Shown: piece by piece, positions 42,899-51,525 of the stretch
Layout of the letters: each line of letters starts with the position of its first letter
Numbering within the stretch: the first letter of the stretch is position 1
Origin: JACIYW01 sp014359745
Lineage (GTDB): Bacteria; Pseudomonadota; Alphaproteobacteria; Rhodobacterales; Rhodobacteraceae
Assembly (NCBI GenBank): GCA_050433985.1
Contig: JBNPWE010000004.1
Coordinates: forward strand, 212,244 to 276,243
Length of the DNA: 64,000 nucleotides
Reading direction: 5' to 3'
Notes under the pieces: model-generated
Told to the model about the DNA's origin: nothing
The model's input: only the letters and a program-made list of their open reading frames with translations
The model's database searches: none
Position numbers and translations under genes: made by a program

Positions 42899-45076
42899 AT
42901 GACCGAGCCAGAGATCACCCAAGCCCTGATCAAAGCCCACGGAATCACTGCCGACGAATACGCGCGGCTTCTTGACACGATCGGCCGCACCCCCAGCTTC
43001 ACCGAACTGGGCATCTTTTCGGCGATGTGGAACGAACATTGTTCCTACAAATCCTCGAAGAAATGGCTGCGCACCCTGCCCACCACCGGCCCGCAGGTGA
43101 TCTGCGGCCCCGGCGAGAATGCCGGCGTGGTCGATATCGGCGATGGGCCCGATGGCCGCAAACTGGCCGTGGTCTTCAAGATGGAAAGCCACAACCACCC
43201 TTCCTATATCGAACCCTATCAGGGGGCTGCCACCGGCGTCGGCGGCATCCTGCGCGATGTGTTCACCATGGGCGCGCGCCCCATCGCCGCGATGAACGCG
43301 CTGTCGTTCGGCGAAACGTCGCATCCCAAAACCCCCCATCTCGTGCAGGGCGTGGTTGAAGGCATCGGCGGCTATGGCAACTGTTTCGGCGTGCCCAACG
43401 TGGGGGGAGAGGTGCGCTTCGATCCCGCCTATAACGGCAACTGCCTGGTCAACGCCTTTGCCGCGGGCCTCGCCGATGCCGATGCGATCTTCTATTCCGC
43501 GGCCTCGGGCGTCGGCATGCCCGTCGTCTATCTGGGTGCCAAGACCGGGCGCGACGGGGTGGGCGGCGCCACCATGGCATCGGCCGAATTCGACGACACG
43601 ATAGAGGAAAAGCGCCCCACCGTGCAGGTCGGCGACCCTTTCACCGAAAAACGCCTGATGGAGGCGTGCCTGGAACTCATGGCTTCTGGCGCCGTGATCT
43701 CCATTCAGGACATGGGCGCGGCCGGCCTCACCTGTTCGGCGGTGGAAATGGGCGACAAGGGCAATCTGGGCATCCGCCTTGATCTTGATCGCGTACCGGT
43801 GCGCGAAGAAAACATGACCGCCTATGAAATGATGCTGTCCGAATCCCAGGAACGCATGCTCATGGTCCTCAAACCCGAACGCGAGGCCGTGGCCCGCGCC
43901 ATCTTCGACAAATGGGATCTCGATTTCGCCATCGTCGGCGAAACCATCGCCGAGGATCGCTTTCTCGTCCTCCACAACGGTGAAACCAAGGCCGATCTGC
44001 CGCTCAAGGCGCTGTCGGGCACCGCCCCCGAATATGATCGCCCCTGGGTCGAAACCCCCGCCGCCGCCCCGCTGGCCGATGTGCCCGGCATCGACCCCAT
44101 CGACGCGCTGCGCGCCCTGATCTCCAGCCCCAACTACGCCCACAAGGCCTGGGTCTGGGAACAATACGACTACCAGGTGATGGGCGACACGGTGCGCGTG
44201 CCCGGCCTTGGCGCGGGCGTGGTGCGGGTGCATGGCACGGCCAAGGCGCTGGCCTTCACCTCTGATGTCACGCCGCGCTATGTGCGCGCCAACCCCTTTG
44301 AGGGCGGCAAACAGGCGGTGGCCGAGGCGTTTCGCAACCTCTGCGCGGTCGGCGCCCGCCCGCTGGCCGCCACAGACAACCTCAATTTCGGCAATCCCGA
44401 AAAGCCCGAAATCATGGGCCAGATCGTCGGCGCCATCAAGGGTATCGGCGCGGCCTGTCTCGCGCTCGATATGCCGATCGTCTCGGGCAATGTCTCGCTT
44501 TACAATGAAACCGATGGCGTGCCGATCCTGCCCACCCCCACCATCGGCGCGGTCGGCCTGCTCGACACCCTTGACGAGATGATCGCGGGCACGCCCAACG
44601 CGGGCGACGTGGCAATCCTCATCGGCGACTCGCACGGCCACCTTGGCCAATCCGCGCTCCTGGCCGAGGTGTTCAACCGCACCGATGGCGATGCCCCCCC
44701 GGTGGATCTGGCCGCCGAACGCCGCAACGGCGATTTTGTGCGCGCCAACCGGGCGCTGATCGGTGCCGCCACCGATCTTTCCGACGGCGGCCTCGCCCTT
44801 GCCGCCTTTGAGATGGCCGAGGGCGCGGGCATCGGCATCACCCTTGACGCCGCCGACACCCCCACCCTTTTCGCCGAGGATCAGGCCCGCTATCTCATCG
44901 CCTGCACCTTCGACCAGGCCGAGGCGCTGATGGTCGCGGCCCATGCCGCGGGCGTGCCCGCAGCCTCCGTCGGGCGCTTTGGCGGCGAGACGGTGAAATT
45001 CGGCCCACATGAGGCCGCGATGGCCGATCTCTCCACCCTTTATCGCACCGCCTTTGCCGCAGCGATTGCCCCCTGA
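42899..45076 (+). CDS. purL: Phosphoribosylformylglycinamidine synthase subunit PurL
   Basis: Small-type PurL (725 aa) that, with PurQ and PurS, makes FGAM in purine synthesis. ATP-grasp-like AIR-synthetase motifs: FKMESHNHPSYIEPYQGAAT, GVGGILRDVFTMGARPIA, and SLYNETDGVPILPTPTIGAV. PurS/PurQ are outside the window. ATG 42899 is chosen as the family-like start (MTEPEITQAL). Confidence 0.96.
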   Translation: MTEPEITQALIKAHGITADEYARLLDTIGRTPSFTELGIFSAMWNEHCSYKSSKKWLRTLPTTGPQVICGPGENAGVVDIGDGPDGRKLAVVFKMESHNHPSYIEPYQGAATGVGGILRDVFTMGARPIAAMNALSFGETSHPKTPHLVQGVVEGIGGYGNCFGVPNVGGEVRFDPAYNGNCLVNAFAAGLADADAIFYSAASGVGMPVVYLGAKTGRDGVGGATMASAEFDDTIEEKRPTVQVGDPFTEKRLMEACLELMASGAVISIQDMGAAGLTCSAVEMGDKGNLGIRLDLDRVPVREENMTAYEMMLSESQERMLMVLKPEREAVARAIFDKWDLDFAIVGETIAEDRFLVLHNGETKADLPLKALSGTAPEYDRPWVETPAAAPLADVPGIDPIDALRALISSPNYAHKAWVWEQYDYQVMGDTVRVPGLGAGVVRVHGTAKALAFTSDVTPRYVRANPFEGGKQAVAEAFRNLCAVGARPLAATDNLNFGNPEKPEIMGQIVGAIKGIGAACLALDMPIVSGNVSLYNETDGVPILPTPTIGAVGLLDTLDEMIAGTPNAGDVAILIGDSHGHLGQSALLAEVFNRTDGDAPPVDLAAERRNGDFVRANRALIGAATDLSDGGLALAAFEMAEGAGIGITLDAADTPTLFAEDQARYLIACTFDQAEALMVAAHAAGVPAASVGRFGGETVKFGPHEAAMADLSTLYRTAFAAAIAP

Positions 45077-45131
45077 CGCGCGCGTGGCCATCAATCCGGT
45101 CCGCACCCTCACCGCACAAGAAAACGCCCGC

Positions 45132-45160
45132 TCATTTCATCTTGGCCCAAATACGCATCT
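45132..45160 (+). repeat. Dispersed ATACTC intergenic motif, copy 7
   Basis: TCATTTCATCTTGGCCC followed by AAATACGCATC, with G for T in the core. It is preceded by GCACAAGAAAACGCCC, which matches the upstream part of copy 1. It lies between purL and the cupredoxin gene. Confidence 0.6.
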
Positions 45161-45325
45161 CCCGCCCCCACCCCACGCGCGCCGGTCCGGAAACCGAACC
45201 CGGCTGAAGCAACTCCGCCCTAAGCGCGGCGCGCGGGGTCAACACCGGTTTCATTGCGTGGGATAAATGTTTAGGGTGCAGGCTGTCACCCCTGCAAAAG
45301 CGGTAACATCGTGAAAGGACACCCC

Positions 45326-45952
45326 ATGACAGACCTTCGCACCCCCTTCCGCGTCCTGCTTGGCGCGGCCCTCCTTGCCCTCTCAACCACGCCGTTGCTT
45401 GCCGCAGGAAGCCACGACGGCGATCATGGCGCAAATGTGGGGCATCCCGGCATGGCCGCCGACGTCGGGCGCACCGTCGACGTCATGATGACCGACAACG
45501 CCTTTTCCATCCCCGACCTTGATGTGAAACCGGGCGAAACCATCCGCTTTGTCCTGCACAACCGGGGGCATTTCCTGCACGAATTCGCGATCAACACCCC
45601 GCAGGAACACCACGAACACGAGGCGGAGATGGCGGAAATGTTTGCCAGCGGCGCGCTTTCGATGATGGGCACGGGTGCCACGGACAATCACATGGGCGGC
45701 AATTACATGGGCGGCAATTACATGGGCGGCGGTCACATGGGCGGCAATCATATGGGTCTGGCGGCCGGTCCTGCAACCGAAGCGACCGAACCGCACACCG
45801 GCGCGGGCGCCATCCTCGTCAACCCCGGTGACAGCGCCGAAATGATCTGGACATTTCCCAAATCCGATCCAGCTTCGCAGATCGAATTCGCCTGCACCGT
45901 TCCCGGCCACTACGCATCCGGCATGGTCGGCCCGGTGCATATCGACCAATAG
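45326..45952 (+). CDS. Periplasmic cupredoxin with Met/His-rich repeat insertion
   Basis: A 208-residue secreted copper protein. The Sec signal ends near LSTTPLLAAG. The cupredoxin core shows HFLHEFAINTP and CTVPGHYASGMVGPVHI, giving His, Cys, His and Met type-1 copper ligands. Between them sits an insertion built from five near-identical 15-bp units encoding (N/H)(Y/H)MGG, plus Met/Glu/His-rich flanks that could bind Cu(I). Start at ATG 45326 after AAAGGACAC; a GTG 15 bp earlier is also in frame. Probable role: copper binding or handling, or electron transfer. Confidence 0.85.
   Translation: MTDLRTPFRVLLGAALLALSTTPLLAAGSHDGDHGANVGHPGMAADVGRTVDVMMTDNAFSIPDLDVKPGETIRFVLHNRGHFLHEFAINTPQEHHEHEAEMAEMFASGALSMMGTGATDNHMGGNYMGGNYMGGGHMGGNHMGLAAGPATEATEPHTGAGAILVNPGDSAEMIWTFPKSDPASQIEFACTVPGHYASGMVGPVHIDQ
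45687..45755 (+). repeat. 15-bp coding tandem repeat (MGGN)
   Basis: Units of CACATGGGCGGCAAT type repeat about five times inside the cupredoxin gene, encoding HMGGN/YMGGN/HMGGG. Near-identity at DNA level suggests recent slippage expansion. Confidence 0.8.
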
Positions 45953-46018
45953 GCAGCCGCCCTTGCAGGCCACCCCGCGCTGTCCTAGATATGGCGTTGG
46001 AACAAAGAGAGGAAGCCC

Positions 46019-46261
46019 ATGGCCATGCAGGCGCAGGATATCGAAAACCTGATCCGGGAAAAATTCCCGCAGGCGCAGATAACCATCACCGATCTTGCGG
46101 GCGACGGAAACCATTGGGCGGCCGAGGTGATCGACGAAAGCTTTCGCGGCCAGAACCGCGTTCAGCAGCAGCGCGCGGTCTATGCCGCGCTCAAGGGTAA
46201 AATGGACGGCCCGGCGGGCGAATTGCACGCGCTGGCCCTCACCACCAAAGTACCGGAGTAG
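46019..46261 (+). CDS. BolA-family protein
   Basis: An 80-residue BolA protein, MAMQAQDIENLIREKFPQAQ, with the conserved HWAAEVIDESFRGQNRVQQQ region containing the helix-turn-helix-like loop. It binds monothiol glutaredoxins through a shared [2Fe-2S] cluster. The CGFS glutaredoxin gene starts 5 bp after its stop, as in many alphaproteobacteria, supporting a BolA-Grx pair in iron or Fe-S signalling. Confidence 0.93.
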   Translation: MAMQAQDIENLIREKFPQAQITITDLAGDGNHWAAEVIDESFRGQNRVQQQRAVYAALKGKMDGPAGELHALALTTKVPE

Positions 46262-46266
46262 CGACC

Positions 46267-46629
46267 ATGACCGACGCAACCACCAGGATCAAGGAAACCG
46301 TGACGGCCAATGACGTGGTGCTGTTCATGAAGGGCACCAAATCCATGCCGCAATGCGGCTTTTCCTCGCGCGTGGCGGGGGTGCTGAATTTCATGGGCGT
46401 GGATTTCGCCGATGTGAACGTGCTCGCCGATGAAGAGATCCGCCAGGGCATAAAGGATTATTCCGACTGGCCGACCATCCCGCAGCTTTACGTCAAGGGC
46501 GAATTCGTCGGCGGCTGCGACATCATCACCGAAATGACCCTGTCGGGCGAACTCGATCAGTTGTTCGAGGCCAGCGGCGTCACCTATGACAAGGCCGCCG
46601 CCGACAAGATCCGCGAAGCCAACGCCTGA
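46267..46629 (+). CDS. grxD: Monothiol glutaredoxin, Grx4/GrxD type
   Basis: A 120-residue CGFS glutaredoxin: VVLFMKGTKSMPQCGFSSRV holds the active site, then DWPTIPQLYVKGEFVGGCDI with the glutathione-binding TIPQLY and GGCD motifs. It transfers [2Fe-2S] clusters and pairs with the adjacent BolA. A strong terminator follows, which also marks the edge of the next, lower-GC pair. Confidence 0.95.
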   Translation: MTDATTRIKETVTANDVVLFMKGTKSMPQCGFSSRVAGVLNFMGVDFADVNVLADEEIRQGIKDYSDWPTIPQLYVKGEFVGGCDIITEMTLSGELDQLFEASGVTYDKAAADKIREANA

Positions 46630-46660
46630 CCGGCCCGGCCGGGCACCCCCGAATGACCAA

Positions 46661-46687
46661 AACGCCGGGCCAGCGCCCGGCGTTTTT
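46661..46687 (+). terminator. Rho-independent terminator after the bolA-grxD pair
   Basis: An 8-bp stem CGCCGGGC/GCCCGGCG with loop CAGC is followed by TTTTT. Confidence 0.9.
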
Positions 46688-46761
46688 CGTGGCGTTTGGG
46701 GATGTCGCCTTGAGGTAAGTTTAGACTCGCCTTCGCACAATCACTGCGCTAACGCTATGGG

Positions 46762-47295
46762 ATGCCAATCCCTTTTTCGGAAGCTGACTACATCTTTCGT
46801 GCTTCGAAACGCCTTCTCAAGCCACTGAGATGGGATCAGTTGAGCGGACCAAAAAAGGTCGACACCAGAACGAGCCTTGAGGCCCGCTTTGAAATCGCGG
46901 GCGTGGTGCCGCGCGGGGTCTTCTTTCGTATCGTGGCCCACCCCGGCTCCCTGACTCGTGTTACCTTCCAGCTGGAGGTTGATCTTAACGCGGTCCGCTT
47001 CAAACCAGTACTTTATCGTTTTGAATTGAATCCTGCCCGCGCACACACAAATAAGATGTATGGTCCTGAGGATGTTGCTGGCGTCTTTATCGATGCTGGT
47101 GTACCGCACGAACATATGTTCTACGACAGCCTTAAGGGCGACGGTGAGCTTCGGGCGAGACCAGATGAGCAGGGGCGGATAGTAGCGAACCCACCCTCAG
47201 ATTTTGCTACCGCATTCATGTATGTTTGTAGTAGAATCAATATCGTCAACGGCGGAGACGTGCCGCCATTGCGGAAGCAGGGCATCTTGATTTGA
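46762..47295 (+). CDS. Unknown protein A of a coupled accessory gene pair
   Basis: A 177-residue protein beginning MPIPFSEADYIFRASKRLLK, with an apparent beta-rich core (FFRIVAHPGSLTRVTFQLEV, YRFELNPARAHTNKMYG) and HEHMFYDSLK. His, Tyr and Asp in the latter motif and the phrase PPSDFATAFMYVCSRINI look conserved-like but I cannot assign a family. GC and codon use are clearly lower and more mixed than the flanking genes. The stop TGA overlaps the TTG start of the next gene by 4 bp. No clear ribosome site at ATG 46762. Confidence 0.7.
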   Translation: MPIPFSEADYIFRASKRLLKPLRWDQLSGPKKVDTRTSLEARFEIAGVVPRGVFFRIVAHPGSLTRVTFQLEVDLNAVRFKPVLYRFELNPARAHTNKMYGPEDVAGVFIDAGVPHEHMFYDSLKGDGELRARPDEQGRIVANPPSDFATAFMYVCSRINIVNGGDVPPLRKQGILI

Positions 47296-48050
47296 TCGTG
47301 GCGCATGAAGATACACAGACGCTTGAGCGAGTGCGCGAAGCGCTGCGACGGATTGCTTCCGTGCGCGATCTTGACGGCAAGACTGCGGTCGATGTTCCTG
47401 TTATGTATCCAAGCGGCGCCACGACCGTCGTTGAGGTTGAGCGCAACGGTGACAACTTCTGGGTATCTGACATGGGGTATGGGCTGGTAGAGGCACAGAT
47501 ATCTGGCGCGCATACATTCTACGGAAAGATTGCCGCGCGCGTTGCTGATGACTTTGGTGTTGGATTTGACGGAAACGCGATGTTTGCCCTTTGGGTGCCA
47601 AGCGCTCGCCTGGAGTCCGCCATCATTTGCATCGCCAACGCATCCAATCGCGCGTGTTCAGAAGCGATCTTTCAGGCATCCGAAGCAAAAAACCGAAGGC
47701 AAAACGAGAAAATTTTCGAACGGGTAAAATCCGTTTTTGGCGAGAGACTGGTGGCAAGGTCCGCTGATATCGTTGGTAAGCACGCACATTGGGAGGCGCA
47801 CAACGTTGTGGTCTTCCCGAATCGTCATAGGGCGATATTCGAACACATGACGGCACACACGACATCGGTTTCGACCAAGTTTCTAATGTTCAGTGACATT
47901 AGGTATTCAGAACAGGACATCTCGCTTAACGCGATGGTCAGGGATGTTGGCGCGCTTGATGAGAAGGGCCAGATGATCGGAGATGTTGCAAACATACTCT
48001 CAATCTCGGCAAGCGATCAGCAGATTATGGAATACGCGAAGGTGTCTTGA
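47292..48050 (+). CDS. Unknown protein B, DUF1828-like N-terminal domain
   Basis: A 252-residue protein from a TTG start coupled to protein A. Residues ~35-95 (VDVPVMYPSGATTVVEVERN and GDNFWVSDMGYGLVEA) resemble the layout of DUF1828: an effector-like beta domain with a D-x-G turn. The remainder contains a helical NRRQNEKIFERVKSVFGERL segment and HNVVVFPNRHRAIFEHM. DUF1828 assignment is from memory and weak. With protein A it looks like a two-gene accessory (toxin-antitoxin or defence-type) module, which is inference. Confidence 0.65.
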   Translation: MIVAHEDTQTLERVREALRRIASVRDLDGKTAVDVPVMYPSGATTVVEVERNGDNFWVSDMGYGLVEAQISGAHTFYGKIAARVADDFGVGFDGNAMFALWVPSARLESAIICIANASNRACSEAIFQASEAKNRRQNEKIFERVKSVFGERLVARSADIVGKHAHWEAHNVVVFPNRHRAIFEHMTAHTTSVSTKFLMFSDIRYSEQDISLNAMVRDVGALDEKGQMIGDVANILSISASDQQIMEYAKVS

Positions 48051-48119
48051 TGTTGTCGATTACCAAATAGTTGAAGGTTAGAAGACCCCCGGCCACCGCC
48101 CGAACGCGGCGCACAGTGT

Positions 48120-48149
48120 ATGTACGCAAGATGTACGCGATATGTACGC
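48120..48149. repeat. Three ATGTACGC direct repeats with 11-bp period
   Basis: ATGTACGC at 48120-48127, 48131-48138 and 48142-48149, spaced exactly one helical turn apart. They lie between the accessory pair and zapA (convergent gap). This could be a regulator-binding array, a recombination footprint, or simple slippage. Confidence 0.8.
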
Positions 48150-48173
48150 GTGTCAGACGCGGGTTCGGGGCGG

Positions 48174-48578
48174 TTATTTCACCGCCGCCGCCTCTTCCAT
48201 GCGCGCGGCCAGCGCCTCGGCGCGGGCGGCCAGTTCGGCCATCGTCTCGGTCACTTCGGCGGGGATCACCGGCACCTCGATGCGTTGCGGCGCGGGCGCG
48301 GGCGCGGGGCGCTTTCGCAGCGTCGCCAGCTCGGCCGCCTGCACCTCGACCGTTTGCTGTGCCGCGCGCAACTGATCCTCGATCCCGGCGGTCTTGTCGG
48401 CCAGCAGCAACCCCGCCATCAGAAGCAGTCGCGCCTCGGTCAGGCGCCCGATCTGGCCTAACAGTTCCGACGCCTCCCCATCCAGCAACCTGGCGGCGGC
48501 TTGCAGGAAATGCTCCTCCCCGTCCTGGCAGGCAACGGTGTAATCGCGGCCACCAACCGAAATCGTGATGTCAGGCAT
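48174..48578 (-). CDS. zapA: Cell division protein ZapA
   Basis: A 134-residue ZapA: the N-terminal domain MPDITISVGGRDYTVACQDG and EEHFLQAAARLLDGEASELL is followed by a coiled coil (IEDQLRAAQQTVEVQAAELA). The low-complexity Pro/Ala linker and C-terminal helix are typical of alphaproteobacterial forms. It bundles FtsZ filaments. The start overlaps the upstream coiled-coil gene by 8 bp. Confidence 0.9.
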   Translation of the reverse strand: MPDITISVGGRDYTVACQDGEEHFLQAAARLLDGEASELLGQIGRLTEARLLLMAGLLLADKTAGIEDQLRAAQQTVEVQAAELATLRKRPAPAPAPQRIEVPVIPAEVTETMAELAARAEALAARMEEAAAVK

Positions 48579-49080
48579 TGATATCCTCCCCGATCAGCGG
48601 CGAAAGTTCTTCAAGGATTTCAGCGATTTCCACCGCCTCGGCCTGCCGCGCCGCGCGCAGCGATTCAAGTTCGGCCAGCATGGATTTGTTGATCAGATGC
48701 GGCTCTGACAAGCCGGCCTCATGCGCCTCGCGCAGGGCGCGCTGCACCTCGCGCAACCCGATGCCGGCCTTTTTCATCCGCTGCAATTCGATCCCCTGCG
48801 CATCCAGTTGCCGGGTCATGCGCTCCAGCTTGCGTTCCAGCCCGGCGACGGTGGTCTCCTGACGCTCGCGGATCGCGCGCACCCGTTCATTCAACTGCGC
48901 ATTGGCCGCGCGCTCCGCCTCCAGCGCCTCGCGCAGGCGCGCCACCTCGTCGCCAGAAGCATCCTTGGCCCCATCCGGCGCCTTGGCCGCCGAACCCGCC
49001 GAACCTATCGCATCCAGCCCCGCCCCGATCCGCTCCAGCGCGGCCGCGATACGGTGTTCCAGTTCCGTGATCTCGTTCAT
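48571..49080 (-). CDS. Coiled-coil protein upstream of zapA
   Basis: A 169-residue helical protein: N-terminal TELEHRIAAALERIGAGLDA, a central coiled coil (VARLREALEAERAANAQLNE, LERKLERMTRQLDAQGIELQ), then INKSMLAELESLRAARQAEA. It is translationally coupled to zapA by 8 bp. This position suggests a ZapB-like or division-associated role (inference). Divergent from transketolase. Confidence 0.8.
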   Translation of the reverse strand: MNEITELEHRIAAALERIGAGLDAIGSAGSAAKAPDGAKDASGDEVARLREALEAERAANAQLNERVRAIRERQETTVAGLERKLERMTRQLDAQGIELQRMKKAGIGLREVQRALREAHEAGLSEPHLINKSMLAELESLRAARQAEAVEIAEILEELSPLIGEDINA

Positions 49081-49236
49081 CGCGAATCACCCCTTTTCAC
49101 CCAAAGTCAATCCTAACGCAAATACACTGTCCAGTGCGCCCCTTTTGCGCCAAGGGCTTACGCGGTGCGCTTGAACTTGCCCGGCAGGCTGTTATCACCC
49201 TGCCATACGCGATCCACCGGCATAAGGAACACCGCC

Positions 49237-51258
49237 TTGGACATCACCGCCCTGCGCAGCGCGCATCCCACCCACTGGAACCGCGCCACCGCCCTCAGGG
49301 TTCTGGCCATGGACGCGGTCGAGGCCGCCAATTCCGGCCATCCCGGCTTGCCGATGGGCATGGCCGACGTGGCGGCCGTTCTGTTCGCCAACCACCTCAA
49401 ATTCGACGCTTCCAACCCCGACTGGCCCGATCGCGACCGTTTCATCCTGTCGGCGGGCCATGGATCGATGCTGCTATACGGGCTTTTGCACCTGACCGGC
49501 TATGCCGATATGACCCTGGATCAGATCAAGAATTTCCGCCAATGGGGCGCCAGAACCGCCGGCCACCCCGAATATGGCCACGCCAAGGGGATCGAGACAA
49601 CCACCGGCCCGCTGGGTCAGGGCATCGCCAATGCGGTGGGCTTTGCCATTGCCGAACAATCGCTTCAGGCCCGTTTTGGCAAGGCGCTGGTCGATCACCG
49701 CACCTGGGTCATCGTTGGCGACGGATGCCTGATGGAAGGCATCAGCCAGGAGGCCATCGGCCTTGCCGGCAAACAGCAGCTCTCCAACCTGATCGTGCTT
49801 TGGGACAACAACCAGATCTCCATCGACGGCGCGGTCAGCCTGTCCGACATCACCGATCAACACAAACGGTTCGAGGCCTCGGGTTGGCAGGTGATCGCCT
49901 GCGACGGCCACGATCCGGTGGATATCGACCGCGCGCTGACCGCCGCCAAGGCCGCCGACCGCCCGGTGCTGGTGGATTGCGCCACGGTGATCGGCTTTGG
50001 CAGCCCCGCGAAATCGGGCACCTCGGGCGCGCATGGCGCGCCCCTTGGCAAGGATGAAATCGCGGCCACCCGCGCCGCCTACGGCTGGACCCACGCCGCC
50101 TTCGACATTCCCGCCGATATCCGCGCCGATTGGGCCGCGATCGGCGCGCGCGGTGCAACCGACCGCGCGGCGTGGGAAACCCGCCTGGCCAGCCTTTCGC
50201 CGGGCAAACAGGCCGAATTCACCCGCCAGATCAACGGCGAGGCCCCGAAAAAGCTGGCCGCCACCATCCGCGCCCTCAAAAAACAGATCTCCGACTCCGC
50301 GCCCAAGGTCGCCACCCGCCGGTCGTCCGAAATGGTGCTCGAGGTGCTCAACCCGATCCTGCCCGAAACCCTTGGCGGATCGGCGGATCTGACCGGGTCG
50401 AACAACACCCGCACCCCCGATCTGGGCATGTTCACCCCCGACAACCGCAAGGGGCGCTATATCCATTACGGCATCCGCGAACATGGCATGGCCGCGGCGA
50501 TGAACGGCATGGCGCTGCATGGCGGGGTGCGGCCCTATGGCGGCACCTTCATGTGCTTCACCGATTACGCGCGGGGCGCGATGCGGCTTTCGGCGCTGAT
50601 GGGCGTGCCGGTGACCTATGTCATGACCCACGATTCCATCGGCCTGGGCGAAGACGGCCCCACCCACCAGCCGGTCGAACATCTGGCAATCAGCCGCGCC
50701 ACCCCCAACACCTGGGTGTTCCGCCCCGCCGACACCGTGGAAACCGCCGAAGCCTGGGAACTGGCGCTCACCGCCACCCGCACCCCGTCGGTGTTGTCGC
50801 TGACCCGCCAGAACCTGCCCACCCTGCGCACCACCCACACCAACAAGAACCTGACCGCGCAAGGCGCCTATGTGCTGGCCGAGGCGGTGGGCAAACGTCA
50901 GGCAATCCTGATGGCCACCGGGTCCGAGGTGGAAATTGCGCTTGCCGCCCGCGACATCCTGCAAGAGGGCCATATCGGCACCCGCGTCGTCTCCATGCCC
51001 TGCTGGGAACTGTTCGAGGCGCAGCCAGAAGACTACCGCCGCAAGGTGCTGCCCGCAGGCCCGGTGCGCGTGGGCGTCGAGGCGGCGGCGCGCTTTGGCT
51101 GGGACAAATGGCTGTTTTCCGAACGCGGCCGCCGCGACAAGGGCGATTTCGTGGGGATGGACGGCTTCGGCGCCTCCGCCCCCGCCCCGCGCCTTTACCA
51201 GGAATTCGGCATCACCGCCGAAGCCGTCGCTGAAAAGGTCCGCGCGCTGCTGGCCTGA
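49237..51258 (+). CDS. tkt: Transketolase
   Basis: TPP enzyme (673 aa) of the pentose phosphate/Calvin routes. TPP-binding motif VIVGDGCLMEGISQEAIGLA to DNNQISIDG; His in ANSGHPGLPMGMAD; the pyrimidine domain has YGGTFMCFTDYARGAMRLSA and THDSIGLGEDGPTHQPVEH. I place the start at TTG 49237 because AAGGAA lies 7 bp upstream and the N terminus (DITALRSAHPTHWNRATALR) then matches the family; an upstream ATG (49165) gives 24 extra unlikely residues. Confidence 0.95.
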   Translation: MDITALRSAHPTHWNRATALRVLAMDAVEAANSGHPGLPMGMADVAAVLFANHLKFDASNPDWPDRDRFILSAGHGSMLLYGLLHLTGYADMTLDQIKNFRQWGARTAGHPEYGHAKGIETTTGPLGQGIANAVGFAIAEQSLQARFGKALVDHRTWVIVGDGCLMEGISQEAIGLAGKQQLSNLIVLWDNNQISIDGAVSLSDITDQHKRFEASGWQVIACDGHDPVDIDRALTAAKAADRPVLVDCATVIGFGSPAKSGTSGAHGAPLGKDEIAATRAAYGWTHAAFDIPADIRADWAAIGARGATDRAAWETRLASLSPGKQAEFTRQINGEAPKKLAATIRALKKQISDSAPKVATRRSSEMVLEVLNPILPETLGGSADLTGSNNTRTPDLGMFTPDNRKGRYIHYGIREHGMAAAMNGMALHGGVRPYGGTFMCFTDYARGAMRLSALMGVPVTYVMTHDSIGLGEDGPTHQPVEHLAISRATPNTWVFRPADTVETAEAWELALTATRTPSVLSLTRQNLPTLRTTHTNKNLTAQGAYVLAEAVGKRQAILMATGSEVEIALAARDILQEGHIGTRVVSMPCWELFEAQPEDYRRKVLPAGPVRVGVEAAARFGWDKWLFSERGRRDKGDFVGMDGFGASAPAPRLYQEFGITAEAVAEKVRALLA

Positions 51259-51332
51259 ATATATGGTCGGGACAGATACTATAGATTGACAAATTCCGAA
51301 TCTGTGCCACCATTGCTATGAGTTCAACAGCG

Positions 51333-51342
51333 AAAGGAGGTG
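51333..51342 (+). promoter_or_regulatory. Extended Shine-Dalgarno of the 18-codon ORF
   Basis: AAAGGAGGTG, with flanking GGTCCA, is almost fully complementary to the 16S rRNA 3' end. The AGGAGG core sits 7 bp before a GTG codon. Unusually strong for this genome. Confidence 0.8.
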
Positions 51343-51347
51343 GTCCA

Positions 51348-51404
51348 GTGTCGAGAGTGATGGTGGAGAACGGTGTCGGGACAATCAAAGGGATGCAGGG
51401 CTGA
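51348..51404 (+). CDS. Possible 18-residue peptide with strong ribosome site
   Basis: GTG-initiated 18-codon frame MSRVMVENGVGTIKGMQG ending at TGA, directly after a near-perfect Shine-Dalgarno. It is followed ~66 bp later by a 14-bp hairpin. It may be a leader peptide, a functional small protein or a translated regulatory RNA. It sits between transketolase and arfB on the same strand. Confidence 0.5.
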   Translation: MSRVMVENGVGTIKGMQG

Positions 51405-51470
51405 GGCCAGCGCCTCGCCCCCTCAACTTCGATTGGGTCTTCTCTAACCGGCCCATCTCCTGCAAACTCG

Positions 51471-51510
51471 GAAAGGGTCGCCCGGCAATCGGGCGGCCCT
51501 TTCTGGTTTT
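51471..51510 (+). terminator. Long hairpin, probable terminator
   Basis: GAAAGGGTCGCCCG pairs with CGGGCGGCCCTTTC (14 bp, one G-T wobble) around the loop GCAAT, followed by TGGTTTT. It ends the short-ORF transcript. Confidence 0.75.
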
Positions 51511-51525
51511 CAAAGCCCCGCCCAT

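Noticed and set aside
42728..45112. Long minus-strand open frame antisense to purL
   Set aside because: Gly/His/Asp-rich shadow translation; PurL is unmistakable on the plus strand.
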